In this document: positions 47,400 through 59,366 of the stretch, piece by piece
Layout: the number at the start of each line of letters is the position of its first letter
Position numbering within the stretch: the first letter of the stretch is position 1
Assembly (NCBI GenBank): GCA_021613335.1
Contig: JAJTWR010000365.1
Location: 51,001-115,000 of the forward strand
Direction: 5' to 3'
Length of the DNA stretch: 64,000 bases
Source: Whitmania pigra
Lineage: Eukaryota > Annelida > Clitellata > Hirudinida > Haemopidae
Position numbers and translations under genes: made by a program
The notes under the pieces: generated by a model
The model's input: the letters and a program-made list of their open reading frames with translations, nothing else
Database searches by the model: none
Told to the model about the DNA's origin: nothing

Positions 47400-47900
47400 C
47401 TTGGATTGCAGTAATTTATAAAAAAAAAAGTGGAGTTTCATAACAGTTGAAGACACCTTCCATGAAATAGTCTTTACAGGGATGCGATTTACAGTCTGCC
47501 TTTCTAATCTGCAGCAGTGTCCGCAGGCACAAACTACATTCACCATTCAAAATCGAAAACTCGAAAAAGTTATTTCTTTCATTAAATGATTCTAGCCACC
47601 CATTGCTTGCTAAAAAATTGTTATGCACCAACTCTTTCGCAAACATTATACAGTCTTTCACCATTGGACCTGTTACTGGTAGATTTTTGGATCGAGCTAA
47701 ACAGAACCACTCAAAAACCTTACCATTGAGTTCTTTATACTGACATTGCCTCTCCCGTACTCGTTTGTCCTGACTTTCTTTATTTTTCCATTTCATTTTA
47801 ATCCTTTCCTTGCACTGATGTTCGATATCTGATATCGGCTAACTTTGAAGTCCTTGCTAAATTTTGAGATAAAATTAGTTCTTTTCCATTGTCTTTTCTA
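47400..47900 (-). mobile_element. Decayed Tigger/pogo transposase fragment
   Basis: Minus-strand frame 47796-47416 has the CENP-B HTH region of Tigger transposases: ELNGKVFEWFCLARSKNLPV, GPMVKDCIMFAKEL, NNFLASNGWLESFNERN, and near its end VFNCYETPLFF where active members have a FNxDETG-type Asp. The Asp is Tyr here, so it is inactive. Different from the Tigger remnant at 31.4 kb, to judge from its HTH sequence. Confidence 0.8.
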
Positions 47901-47909
47901 AGAATCTAT

Positions 47910-49177
47910 GGCTGACAATCTATTGGAAATCGATCAAAAGTCACTTAAACAAGAACGGGACTAAGGAAGTTTGAAATCTAGCATAAGCACAATTCCAAAT
48001 AATTTTTATCGCCCACTTTAAAAAAATTATTTACAAAAATTTTGTAATTTAAAAAACCTTGCTTATAGGTAAGTTTTAGAATCATTCCAGTTATCATTAA
48101 AGTTTGATAGGTTCTTAATTTAGCACTGTCATTAAGCGTCAAATTGTGTTACAAAAAAATACGTTCTTAAAAAAAACGTCCCTAGAAGCAGTTTTTCCCT
48201 CTATCAGGATGACCGTGTGGGCAGTTTTTGCTGCAATTGGCGTTGCTATCTTTGAGCGCCCTTTCTTCGATCAGCGATGAGCCAGACAAGCCATCGGGAA
48301 CTCGGACTCATTTCTGAAATTTTTATACAAAAAATACCTTGCTGAAAAAAAGCAGTAAGATTTGCTATAAATTTTCAATCGACTTGATTGTAGTTCTGTG
48401 AAAATAACTATTTGAGAGCTTTTATATGCCAATTTTTAAATGGTGTTGCAATAAGGGGAATTGGAAAGAAAGCCTCCATTCGCTCATCTACATTTACCTA
48501 AATAAGGAAAGGAGCAGGGCCCAGTACACTAAAAAGGCTCATTTGCTTGAGGTTGGTTTTGACAACTCAAGGCCACTGAGACTAAAAACTCCCACTCCAC
48601 CCAACTGGAAGGTCAAGTGATTTCGAAAATGCGGAAATGTTGAAATCAACGTCACACGGTTGCGACAGTGCACAGCCTAACACTAACAATCAGAAATATT
48701 ATTTCTCATTACCTTAACTCTATATCGAATGGATACTCAGTCACAACACAGACATTTTCCCTCCAATCTTTTTGCAATTGTAAAGTAATTCCTGGATCTA
48801 AAACGATCTATAAAAGTGTCGATATTAGACATGCTGTAATACGTGATGGTAATTATAAACATTATACACAACTTATTTAGACAGTGAAAAATCCAGCCGA
48901 GGTAATAAGATAACAAAGAACTCCAGAAACTTTCAGAGATAAACAAAAATCTCGATCATCAACTCATTTTAATTTTAAAATGGCATCTTTGACGGAATGA
49001 AAGATCCGAGCCTAACCAACTACAACCTCGTATTAATTATAACAAGAACGATTGCTGTTAATTTATTCCGTTGCTATCAATGGCATTATCTTCATCATCC
49101 CACTATCACTAATAACCAGAAATCGGCTATATATATCAGCAGTATATGGCTTTCACATGGTATGCCACAACCGTGAT
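47910..49177. other. Spacer, no supported feature
   Basis: AT-rich; short open frames near 48426 and 48668 have no recognisable domain or splice context. Confidence 0.4.
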
Positions 49178-50050
49178 CAGAGTTTCTTTCAGGCTTAACC
49201 ACGGGTATACGTCCCCCCTCGCCGGAGCAAAGTCACTGAACCCCGAAAATAAACTTCAACTTCAAATAATAAAACATAATTATTGATTTTGGCTTGTCAG
49301 AAATATTAAAAGTATTTTGCTTAAAATCAGAAATGATAGTTTAATAATCACCTGCCAAGTTGTGAATGAAATTCTTAGTGCACTTTCTTTTCTCAGAAAT
49401 ACTTTGCAGAAAAAATGATTTAAGTTTTACTAGAGTCATCACATAAGATGAAGGTAAAATATGTGGCTTAATAGGCATGAAAGTATCGTTAAAGATTTTG
49501 AATAAAGATTTATAGCAAATCGATTGAGATTATACCATTTGCAAGTCGATTTAATACCTTTCAATCAATGTCAGGTCTACAAAATAAAGAAGTCATAAAT
49601 TTTTGTCATAATTTTCTAATTCTCAATGCATAATTTGTATTTTTACGAGTATGAAATCTGTTTTTTTACAAAGTCTATGGCTGAAGATACAAAGCAGACG
49701 AAATCCCATTGACAAAAACATTTGAAACTGACATGGTACTGTGAGTTACAAGCGCTCTGTAAAAACCTTCTTGTTAATCCTGTAACATCTGCTTCAGTAA
49801 AGAGATCGTTTAGCACAATGAACAGGATACTCAGCAGGGCAGGAAATAGAATGACACCAAAAACGTTAACTCATTTTGTGATCATAAGCATTGAAGGTCC
49901 AACGGAAGATTTTCTAGACAGAATAATAGAGTGGATTTATATGCTTTGGAAAAACTCGGCGATTAAGATTTCTTCGAAAGTTTCATTATTGAACAAATCT
50001 CCCGAACTCCTGGATTACCCCTCCGGACATATTGTCTGAAAGAAACCCTG
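49178..50050 (+). mobile_element. hAT-type DNA transposon, internally deleted
   Basis: Ends are CAGAGTTTCTTTCAG (49178-49192) and, reverse complemented, CAGGGTTTCTTTCAG (50050-50036): 14 of 15 bases match. The open frame at 49722-50039 encodes the C-terminal hAT dimerisation region: NPVTSASVKRSFSTMNRIL, NRMTPKTLTHFVIIS, EGPTEDFLDRIIEW. The rest of the transposase is missing. No 8-bp target duplication is left. A left-end fragment of the same family is at 42333. Confidence 0.82.
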
Positions 50051-51336
50051 TCAATTTTTATTTTTAAGAAAGATTTTAAAGCAACCTTCTCGTTTTTCTT
50101 GCTATTTAATTTCATGTAATGTTCTTTATGTCAAACCTTTTCGATACTCATTCAAATTGTCACAAAACATCCCACCGCAATAATAACAAACATTTGTAAT
50201 TATAAAATAGAGATGTACGACAATATTTCCTAGTTAGAGCGTTTGCGTTGATATTAAAGATGAAAAAAATGGAAAGATGTATTTAGAGATGTAATGTCGC
50301 ATGTCACCAAGAATGAAAGAGGACCCTGCACAGAATCCTTAGGAACGCCCAGATAAAAAGAAAAATGCAGAAGATAAGAAATTATTATACAAAATCAGTT
50401 GTCAACGGTTGATCAAATAACTTCGATAAACAAAAAAATAAAGTATTTCTGATGTCGAATTAAAGTAGTTTATCATTTAAAATATCATGGTCAAGAGCGG
50501 GTCTATTCGATCAAGATCTGGACTACGTGAATGCTTCAGAAACCTTGACATCATTTACTCCTTAACCAAACAAAGCTACTTTTATTAATGTGATTATTTT
50601 TATTGTTACTGACGGTTGGACGCGCTGTTTTTTTTTTATTTATTTATTTGAAAAAAATCAGCACGGGCCAACGGCCCCTCGCCGAAACCGAAAACAAAAC
50701 AAAAAACAGTGCACCAACCCCTCAATCTAAATTGTAAATTCTATTAACAAAAAAACCGTCCAAGTTTCTCTTAAACACCTCCACATCCCTTGACATCACA
50801 ACCTCTTGTGGCAAACTATTCCATTCCTGGACCACTCTGTTGCAAAAATAAAACTTTCTGCAATCTTTGTGGGCCAGTCTTGTCATCAGTTTTCTTTCAT
50901 GTCCTCTGGTCTTGGAATATGTGCAGACAGAAAGGGAAGGACAAACTAAATCTTTCGTTCCGCTTGTCAACAACTTAAACAACAAAATCAGATCAGCTCT
51001 TTTTCTTCTGTAACACAAACTTGGCAATTTCAGTTTCTCTAGTCTCGATTGGTAAGTAAGGTTCCTACAGGATTGTCTTAATCTTGTAGCTCTTCTTTGT
51101 ACACCTTCAATCGCATCAATCAATCCCTGTCTATAAGGGCTCCACACCTGTACTCCATACTCCAACTGAGACCTCACCAAAGACTTATACAAACCCACGA
51201 AAGCAAAATCCGACAGATATCTAAAATTTCTTGCTATGATACCCAACATCATATTTGCTTTCTTAACCCGTGAGAGGATGTGTTCTTTGAATTTTAAATC
51301 TGAATCTATTATAATTCCAAGGTCCGTGAACGAGTT

Positions 51337-51424
51337 GTAAACTGGAATTTCATATTTTGTTCCATCTAGGTCTGATAGCTGTAAACTGGAATTTCATATT
51401 TTGTTCCATCTAGGTCTGATAGCT
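51337..51424. repeat. 44-bp tandem duplication in LINE ORF2
   Basis: 51337-51380 and 51381-51424 are identical. Because 44 is not divisible by three it moves the rest of ORF2 out of frame; the upstream frame ends at 51366. Confidence 0.95.
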
Positions 51425-53687
51425 GGTAGCTATTCAAGTGGTGTCTCCCGCCTACATGCAGTGCACAACATTTGTTCATATTAACTTTCATTTGCCATCT
51501 GTTGAACCACTCAATTACGTTATCCACGTCCACCTGTAACTTGCTGCAGTCCTCCTCTTCGCTAATAACTCTATATATTTTTGTGTCGTCCGCAAACAAG
51601 AATAAGTTTTCACAAACTGTGTATATGTCGTTAATATATATGAGAAACAGCAATGGACCAAGTACGCTGCCTTGAGGGACTCCGCTAGTCACAGGCAACG
51701 AGTCTGACAGCTCCCCACCGACCCTCACCTGGAAACTCCGGCCCGACAAATAATTACCAATCCACACAACAACCATGTGGTGTACCCCATATCTCTCTAG
51801 CTTGAAGAGTAGCTTTTCATGCGAGATCTTATCGAAGGCTTTTTCCAAGTCCGTGTAAATTACATCAACTTCATCTCCGTCCTCCACCGCACTGGTAAGT
51901 ATATCCATAAATCTGAGCATTTGGAGAGTCGTAGAACGAGATGGTAAAAATCCAAACTGATTTTGAGCGAAAAGATCGTTTCTTGAAAAGTGAGCTATCA
52001 GATGGTCTTTAATGATTGATTCTAATATTTTACTACAAACCGATGTCAACGACACAGGTCTATAGTTTGAAACTACACTTTTTATTCCTTTTTTGAACAG
52101 AGGAACCACATAGCTAGATCTCCAGTGTTCCACCACCCCTGACTGAATGGAACAATCGAAGATGTGTTTCAAATAACACTTTATCGATTCCCGTGTCTCT
52201 TTTAAAATTCTTGGATGAATTCCATCTGGTCCCGCTGATTTACTGCTGTTTAGATCTTTCAACTTCCTACACAGTACATTTATGTCGATCCGAACCTCCT
52301 CCATCTCGACTCCCGGAACTGTGGGATTGAAAACAGGTGTCACTTCAGAACCTGAATCCGTAATATACACTGATGCAAAAAAGTCCGCAAAAGCCTGTGC
52401 CTTCTCCCTGCCTCCGATCAAATCAGTACCGTCCACTGAGATTGTACTGATTGCATCTTTACTTCTTGTTTTCTTTTGTACATGATTCCAGAATAATTTT
52501 GGATTTGATTTGAATTTGATTGCTAATTGATTCTGGCTTTCTATATTTAGCTTCACAGACAATTTTTTTACTCTTTTTCTAAGGTCTTTGAATTCGTTGA
52601 TTCTGTTCGTGTCACCATACCTGAAGATCTGTCTCCAGCAATAGTGTTTCCTCGTTATTAATTCATGAAGCTCTGGTGTCATTTTGAATCTAAACTTTTT
52701 GCACAGTCTGTGGGGTATGTGGTTCTTTGTCAGCTCGTTTAAAGTATTTTTAAAGGCTGTCCACTTTGATTCAAGAGTCAAAGAGGGTTCCAAAACATCC
52801 ACCAGCTTGTTATCAAGTTCATTATTTAAACTGGTGTAATCTCCTAAATCATAGCAGGGCTTTCTTCTAGCTCTGGCGCTATCTTCAACATCACAAAACA
52901 ATAGAGTGGTCGCTACCAATGGTGCGAGGCAAACAACATTCTCTAATATATCATTTGATATCACCAAATCAAGGATATGTGCAATCTGTCCGAATCTAAA
53001 TCTTGTTGGTTCCATGACGTGTTGAGTCAGAAAACTGTCATCCAAAAAATTCAAAAATCTATTTTCAATCCTTGTTGTAGAACCTGAGCAACTTGTCATT
53101 AACCAATCAACATCTGGTAAATTAAAATCTCCTATGAGCAAATGATCTCCTTCCAAACAAAAAAATTCCCCCAACAACTGCATTAATTTGTCGGTGTTGT
53201 CTGATGAACTATTTGGACTTCTGTAAATCATCAGTACATTGAGAAATCCACGTGAAGTTACACATAATTTCTCCAGAAATTCACTCTCCAAAATAATTTC
53301 ATTGATCAAAAGGCTTTCTTTGTGATACAACATTATCCCTCTGTACCCCTCTTTTTGAAAACCACATGACAAAATTTGCCTCCCATTTATCTGATATTCT
53401 GACAATAAGTGAATGGATTTTGAATGCTTGGGATTAGTCTCGTTTAGAAATATCAGATCAGTTTTAGCATGTAGCTCCACAAGATGTTGAAACTCTATAA
53501 ATTTATTTGATAAGGAATCCACATTAGACAACCAAATTGTTAGACTTGATCTTCTTGAACTGTTCTTACTTATAAATTTCGTCTCCTGTAGGAAACCACA
53601 TGAAAGTCTCCTGGCTGACCCCTGACTCTAAAAACCCACTTGCTTACATCTTCTTTTTTGCTGATCTCCTCCTTCTTCTCCTTTAAC

Positions 53688-53880
53688 GTGCAGGTTAGCC
53701 GAATGGGTTATGTGCCTGCATACGGGGGTAATGGCAACAGTCGTAATGTGTCGTGTTCGAAACCCAGCCTTCACTGCCGCCGGCGCCCTTGGGAAGGAGC
53801 GCTATATAAATGGTTACAAGAAGCGCCTTTGACGCTATGCATATGGCGCTATATAAATGAAGTTACAATTACAATTACAA
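53688..53880 (+). mobile_element. tRNA-derived SINE, copy 2, inside LINE ORF1
   Basis: Flanked by TTAAC at 53683-53687 and 53881-53885. Head: A-box GGTTAGCCGAATGGG, B-box GTGTTCGAAACCC. Body: TGCCGCCGGCGCCCTTGGG. Tail: GCGCCTTTGACGCTATGCAT and ATGGCGCTATATAAATG, then (AATTAC)n. The tail equals the 3' end of the L2-like LINEs. Removing it with one flank makes LINE ORF1 continuous. Confidence 0.9.
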
Positions 53881-54724
53881 TTAACAGTTTGGAGCACAGT
53901 TCTCTATCCTCCTTGGATAAATCATTGTTTAGAATCACTCTTGAGAAGGTTTCACTCTTTCTCAATTTGAAGCTGTTTTCAAAGACTACATTTTTATGAC
54001 ATAGGTTGCTAAACTTTAATAAAACTGGTCTGGTTTTATTGGTCTCTTCATTTCTCCTTCCTAATCTCAGGGACTCCATATCTTCTTTAAAATCCCTGCC
54101 TGTTATTTCCAACAACAACTTCAGTACTTCATCTTTATCTGCATTTTTTGAATCCCTCTCAGGCAAGTTGTAGACCACAATATTGTTCTTTCTATTCAAT
54201 CTATCATTAGAAGTCTCAAATGATGATTTTGTTGCCTCAACTGATTTTTGAACAGACCCAACATCAGAAACAAGAAGTTCAACTTTATCTTTGAACAAGC
54301 TTGACCATTCCCTAGTTGCCTGCCTTGAATCCTTTGTAAATGAATCTAGTTTTGACTTAAAATCTGCTATTTCGTTTTTTTGTTGTTCAACAACAGCAAA
54401 TCTTTCTTCGTTCCTTTTTAGGTTTTCTTTTATTTCTTTTATGTCGGACCTCAAAGATACGAGCACGTTCAAAAATCCCAGAGCTTCTTTATTTTCTTTT
54501 ATACAACATTCACACAGTTTTAAACCGCACAAATCCTCTTCGCTTTTCTTGTCACTACAGCCATCTTTCTTCTTTGACAACGGCATGTTGTCACAATCCG
54601 CAAAATCGATACTGTGATTAATTTATATTAAGCTATTCGAGAAAAATTCGTGTTCTAGTGGAATAAAGCACGAAATTTAGAAGTTATCGGGGTCGTAACG
54701 CACTGATGAGCGATAATTTTCAAA

Positions 54725-56060
54725 AAATGATCAAACTTTTGATGAAATGCATAGCAGTGTCTCTACCCTCAGTTTTCTGTTTCGGCTCACTTTTAGCTTT
54801 GCTTTCTTCGAGCCTGTACAGCAGGGGTACTCAAACTTTTTTGGCCGGGGTCCACATTACGTAATTTTCAGATAGGTGGCGGTCCACAAGGGTCAAAGTC
54901 ATGCGGACCGGGGGGGGGGAGGGGGGTGAAGTAAAAAGTAATGAATTAATATTAAAATATTAAAATGCTGTCAGACTTTTTATTTAGTGTGAGGCAAGGA
55001 ACTGCTTGCCCTTCATGACTTCTATGATATTTGGAAAATAGCTAGTAATTGCAATTCTCAAACAATTTCCAAGATGTACATCAATTAATTGACTTCGATT
55101 TTTAGACTTGATAATGTTCATAGTTGAAAATAGATGATTCACAGGTGTAAGTTGATCCAAATCAGAACTGATAAAGCCAATTTCTTGGAGCAGGGGTATT
55201 GACCCTCAATTACAAACTTAGACCAGAATTCAGCAATAGTAACTTCTTCAAATTTCATTTTTAGGGCATCATCGCTCTGCATATCAATATTTTCCCTCTG
55301 AAGTGATGCCTAATGAATTTTCAGCTTCCATTGCCCATGGACCATTTGGATGAACTGAGAATAGGTTTCTTAGAATTAATTAACAAAATTGCATATTTCT
55401 AAAAAAATTTAAATTTTAAAAATTTTTAAATTTTTAAATTTATTTTTTTGAAAATAATTGGAGGTCCACTTAAAAGCTATCGGCGGTCCGCAGTTTGAGT
55501 ACCCTTGCTGTACAGTATAATGTTGTTCCTCCTCTTTTCTCTTTCGACTTCCTCCTGAGCAATGGTTTTTGCTATACTGATTTTTTGTCCACTACTTGTA
55601 CTATGTCTTCAATTGTTTTCAATTTTGCATCTACTCTTTTCTTTACAATTTCTGTCCATGCAAGACCCTTGCTTTTAGTACCAGCTTCGGCTGTCATGTC
55701 AGCCTCGACTGAGACAAGTAAGCTCTCTACTTTCTCCTCCAGCCTTGAAACTTTATTTTCCACAATATCTCCTCCTACTTTGCCGCTTTCTATACTCTCC
55801 AACTTTTTTTTCGAGCAACTGGATTTTTTGACTTTGTTCCTTATTGATACCGATGAGTTGTTCAAGTCTTACGACGACGTCTTTCATTCGCACACAGTTC
55901 TTGCAAATTTGGTTTAGATTCAAACCCTCGACACTTCCGTACATTTCGCATTCTTCGCATTTAAAAAAAAAATTAAAACTTCTCGTGGTCATTTTAGCGA
56001 AAGTTTCACTTATACTTAAACTTTCGTTATATAGTCTAGAAGCCAAAAGTTTCACAAATC
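54725..56060 (-). mobile_element. Second LINE, ORF1 fragment, split by the hAT element
   Basis: Minus strand from 56055: FFKCEECEMYGSVEGLNLNQ, then ICKNC (a Cys-rich finger), a coiled coil (VVRLEQLIGINKEQSQKIQL), a shifted frame with KGLAWTEIVKKRVDAKL, then REKRRNNIILYRLEES across the hAT site, ending near 54724. This is a CR1-type ORF1 different from the one that starts at 54586. The adjoining LINE appears to have inserted next to or into it. No ORF2 of this copy was found. Confidence 0.7.
54822..55507 (-). mobile_element. hAT element (686 bp) with 8-bp target duplication
   Basis: Flanked by CTGTACAG at 54814-54821 and 55508-55515. Inverted ends CAGGGGTACTCAAACT and CAAGGGTACTCAAACT. On the minus strand inside are decayed pieces of a hAT transposase C-terminus (MKFEEVTIAEFWSKFVIEGQ, then IIKSKNRSQLIDVHL), resembling the ZBED/Charlie-type group. 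Non-autonomous. Confidence 0.9.
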
Positions 56061-56237
56061 GCGCATGTATAATAACAGTAACAAACGTTTTAAATTTAAA
56101 TTAGGATTTATTATATCGCAAATCAACATCAAAAAATTCAGAATATAACCTCCAAGTTGTAACTTTTCTGAAAGTCAAATGTAAACAATTGCGATTCGCA
56201 TCGGTTTTACCTACCAATAGAAACTTGTTCTGAGTTG

Positions 56238-59200
56238 ATGTTAATCATGAATAGGATTGGAAAGCTGTGTCCAAGTAGTTCAGTTATGCTACTATGTGAC
56301 ATGCAAGAAAAATTTAGAGATATAATATCGTACGGACCTGCCATAATTTCTGTCGCACAGAGGGTTCTGAAGTTTGCAGACATATTCGAGGTGCCGGTCG
56401 TGGTAACAGAGCACTATCCAAAAGGTAATTGATAAGCAATTGTGATAAGTGGCTATTTCTCATATCTGTATTTGGGTAAAAAAGATAAAAGCTTAGGATT
56501 ATATTTAAAGTGGTAACAGTATTTTTATTATTTTGATTACAATTTATTTTGATAACTTGAAAGACAAGATGTGATTTCATAGATGTTGTCAAACTTTCTC
56601 TATCACATCAGAATTGCACGTTACGAGCCATCAAAGTTTGCAATCAGAATAATCAATATATAACGGATACTGACATTATACCTACAGTTGTATTTAGCAG
56701 TACATATTGCATTTAAGTAATTATTTTTATAGTTGAACATATGTTGCAATGAAAATCTTAGTTAATTGTATATTATATGTTTTGATTCCTGATTTGAAGA
56801 TTCATTCAGAGATCTAGAATTAATAAATAAATGAAGGCGGATAGACATCTTAACAAATGTATATTGTTATTTATTTGGAAAAATTACATCGTCAATAAAG
56901 TTTATCATATGCCTATCATAGACATTTTGGCATGAAGCTGGATGATCAAGCTAGAAAATGGGCTATTGTTAAAATTAGTATAGCCTCAATTAAATTAATA
57001 ATATAACATACTGCTTTGAAGAAGTTATTAAAAATTTTTGTTGCTCAGTGTTATTTATTTTTTTTAATCTCTCCCACATACAACAAATATTACGAGAAAA
57101 TAATATCTTGGAACCATTTCATTTGACATAAAAACTTTTTTTTACCTAAATCAACCAATTATTCCTATCTTTGAAGGTCTGGGACACACGATGAAGGAGC
57201 TGAACGTTGGCAAACATCCACTGTTCACTAAGACACAGTTTTCCATGTGTGTTCCTGAAGTTGAAAATCATTTGAAGTCCTTAACTGGTTAGAGTATGTC
57301 ATTACATTTGTAGTATGAAGTCAGCTGTTAAGCGGTGTAGGAGATTGCAGCATATAGACCAATTTTAATTAATGATTAATAGTATGATTTATTGTCATTT
57401 TTTGTTACTTTTATCAAATTTTTGTTTACTCAAATTTTATTAATTTTATCTCAGATAATGCTTCATTGATCCGATCTCACTTCTAGTGAAATGCATTTTA
57501 TTGTGGCAAAGAACTTTTTAAATGTCGCAGCCATGCTGAGGTTTCTTTTACAGATGTTTGTTTTCCAAGAACACAAAATTTAAAAATCATGCAGGTTTGA
57601 AGTCAGTTGTCATCTGTGGCATAGAAGCACATGCCTGTGTTCTTCAGACAGTCCTTGATTTGTTGGAGAAGAAGTACGAGGTTCATGTTGTGGTTGATGC
57701 CACTTCTTCAAGATCCATGGTGGACAGGTCAACGATTTCAAAACCTTTCCATTCGTTAATTTCGTTTAATGGTTTGATTAGTTATCCTTAGCATTTCGAT
57801 TAATTCCTCAAAGTCTGAAATTTCCCTCAAGAAATTTTTGGAGGAAGTACCAGAGGTGCACAAATATACATGAAAATGTGGAGTATCACCCAGTTCCAAA
57901 TGTTACATCTCACCAAAATCATAGTTTCATTCTAATGTTCTCTATGCCTTTTGTGCAAAGTTCTCTCATTTTAAGTGACTTCTTTCATCCCTAATACCTT
58001 GTTTCCCCAAAAATAAGACAGTGTCTTTTATTAAATTTTGCTCCAAAAGTCACGCTAGAGCTTATTTTCGGGGCTGTCTCATATTTTCGTAATCAACAAC
58101 CCACCAGAACATTAAAGTTGTGTTACACAAATTATTAAACTACAAGACATGTTTTAATCATTTATTAATAAAATTAATATTTTACAAGAATGTTATAATA
58201 GAAAATCCTTCAGTTAGAGTATTTTTTTAAATTAGTCAAATACACTCACATCAACTTCTTTTGGACCATCATTATAAATCTCCAAACTCTGAATTTCTTG
58301 TGAATCCATTCTCCAAAGAACCATTAGTATCAATCTGTCATGTTTAGCAAGAGCTCTCCTGGATATATTTCTTATATCTATATTATATTTTTTGTTCAAG
58401 TACCCTGCATCACAACTGTCAGTGATTTGACATGCTGAATTCTTAACCCAAAACAACCTCTCGCAGGTTAGGCCTCACAGAGTTTCCTCACTTCACACTT
58501 GCACTTCTTAGCTCTTCCCTCATCCACCTGTTAACCGAGGTCATCAAACTTATTTTCATTATAGAAAGTTTTAAGTTTCCTGTACAGTGAGTTTTCCATG
58601 GTTCCTTTCTTGTGTTCAACAGAATAGCTTTTTCTTTTTGCATTCATCTTGTCAAAATAACTGTTAGTGGTAAATCTGTTACGCATACGGCACACTAAAT
58701 TAAGATTCATAAACACAACCCTATGCAGATGTGTTCTAATTGGTTGTCTGTTTGCAGTATCTGCTTATATTTCACATACAAATACTTACAGCTATTACAA
58801 TGTTCATTAGCAGTACTTCATTAAATTAATATTTAACTAAAATTTTACTGATGTTAAATTAATAGCTTACAATTCAACACATCATTTTATTATTTTGCTT
58901 TAATTATTTTAACAGACAAATGGTACAACCATAAATGCTGGCTGATGATCTTGAGGGCTTATTTTCAGGGAAACATGGCAGTAGGTAGAGGTAATAGTGG
59001 GCAGTAGAGTAGGCAGCAGGGTAAATTCTCCTCAGGACTGTCCTTATGGATTATGTCATTTCAACTATTTCTTGTCCATTGTCTGTTGATGAGGTGCAAT
59101 CCAAATGTCACAATGTGTAATTATAGAATCATTTTGCATGCTGACCTCAAATAAGCGCTTTATTGTGATGCAGTATTTTATAATCCTGCACTCGTATTTC

Positions 59201-59366
59201 ATTCAGGATGTTCGCACTGCAGAGGATGAAGGAAGCGGGCGCATTCCTCACGACGAGCGAGAGCCTCATGTTCCTCTGGTGCAAGGATGCCAAGCATCCG
59301 AAGTTCAAGGAAGCGCAGAGGGAAATCGTGACGCAGTCTCCCGATAGCGGGCTGCTTTCTGCCTGA
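56238..59366 (+). CDS. Isochorismatase domain-containing protein, ISOC2-like
   Basis: Cysteine-hydrolase fold enzyme of about 196 residues, the usual length; substrate in animals not established. Exons: 56238-56424, 57177-57287, 57595-57727, 59207-59366, phases 1,1,2, all GT-AG. Candidate triad: Asp in [13 protein letters not shown], Lys in [11 protein letters not shown], Cys in [12 protein letters not shown]. Further family marks: [42 protein letters not shown] and PDSGLL at the end. The wording CGIEAHAC and [13 protein letters not shown] is nearer ISOC2 than ISOC1. Either Met at 56238 or 56247 could start it. The last intron holds a pogo-like element. Confidence 0.93.
57997..58978 (-). mobile_element. 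pogo/Tc1-type element in the ISOC2-like gene's last intron
   Basis: Inverted ends CCTTGTTTCCCCAAAAATAA and, reverse complemented, CCATGTTTCCCTGAAAATAA. TA precedes the left end; the right flank is CA, one base from TA. Minus-strand frames carry [19 protein letters not shown] and, further on, [17 protein letters not shown], a decayed N-terminal transposase. No catalytic domain seen. Confidence 0.72.

Larger units (their letters stand above)
50630..54650 (-). mobile_element. CR1/Jockey-like LINE with two ORFs, nearly complete
   Basis: ORF1 runs 54586 to 53570 (interrupted by a SINE): an N-terminal Cys cluster (CGLKLCECC), a coiled coil, the RNA-binding-like block NRKNNIVVYNLPERDSKN, and past the SINE the C-terminal WVFRVRGQPGDFHVVSYRRR. 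ORF2 overlaps it and runs 53531 to 50722: endonuclease with DLIFLNETNPKHS, GDFNLPDVDW, and RT with YRPVSLTSVCSKILESI, VIYTDLEKAFDKISHEKL, GVPQGSVLGPLLFLIYIND, LFLFADDTKIY. C-terminal part: YGVQVWSPYRQGLIDAIEGV. A 44-bp tandem duplication shifts ORF2 near 51380. The 3' end has a (TTTA)-type tail at 50630-50655. Apart from the SINE and the 44-bp duplication it is well preserved. Confidence 0.92.

Noticed and set aside
48426..48880. Two short plus-strand frames
   Set aside because: No recognised motif, and neither connects to neighbouring exons.
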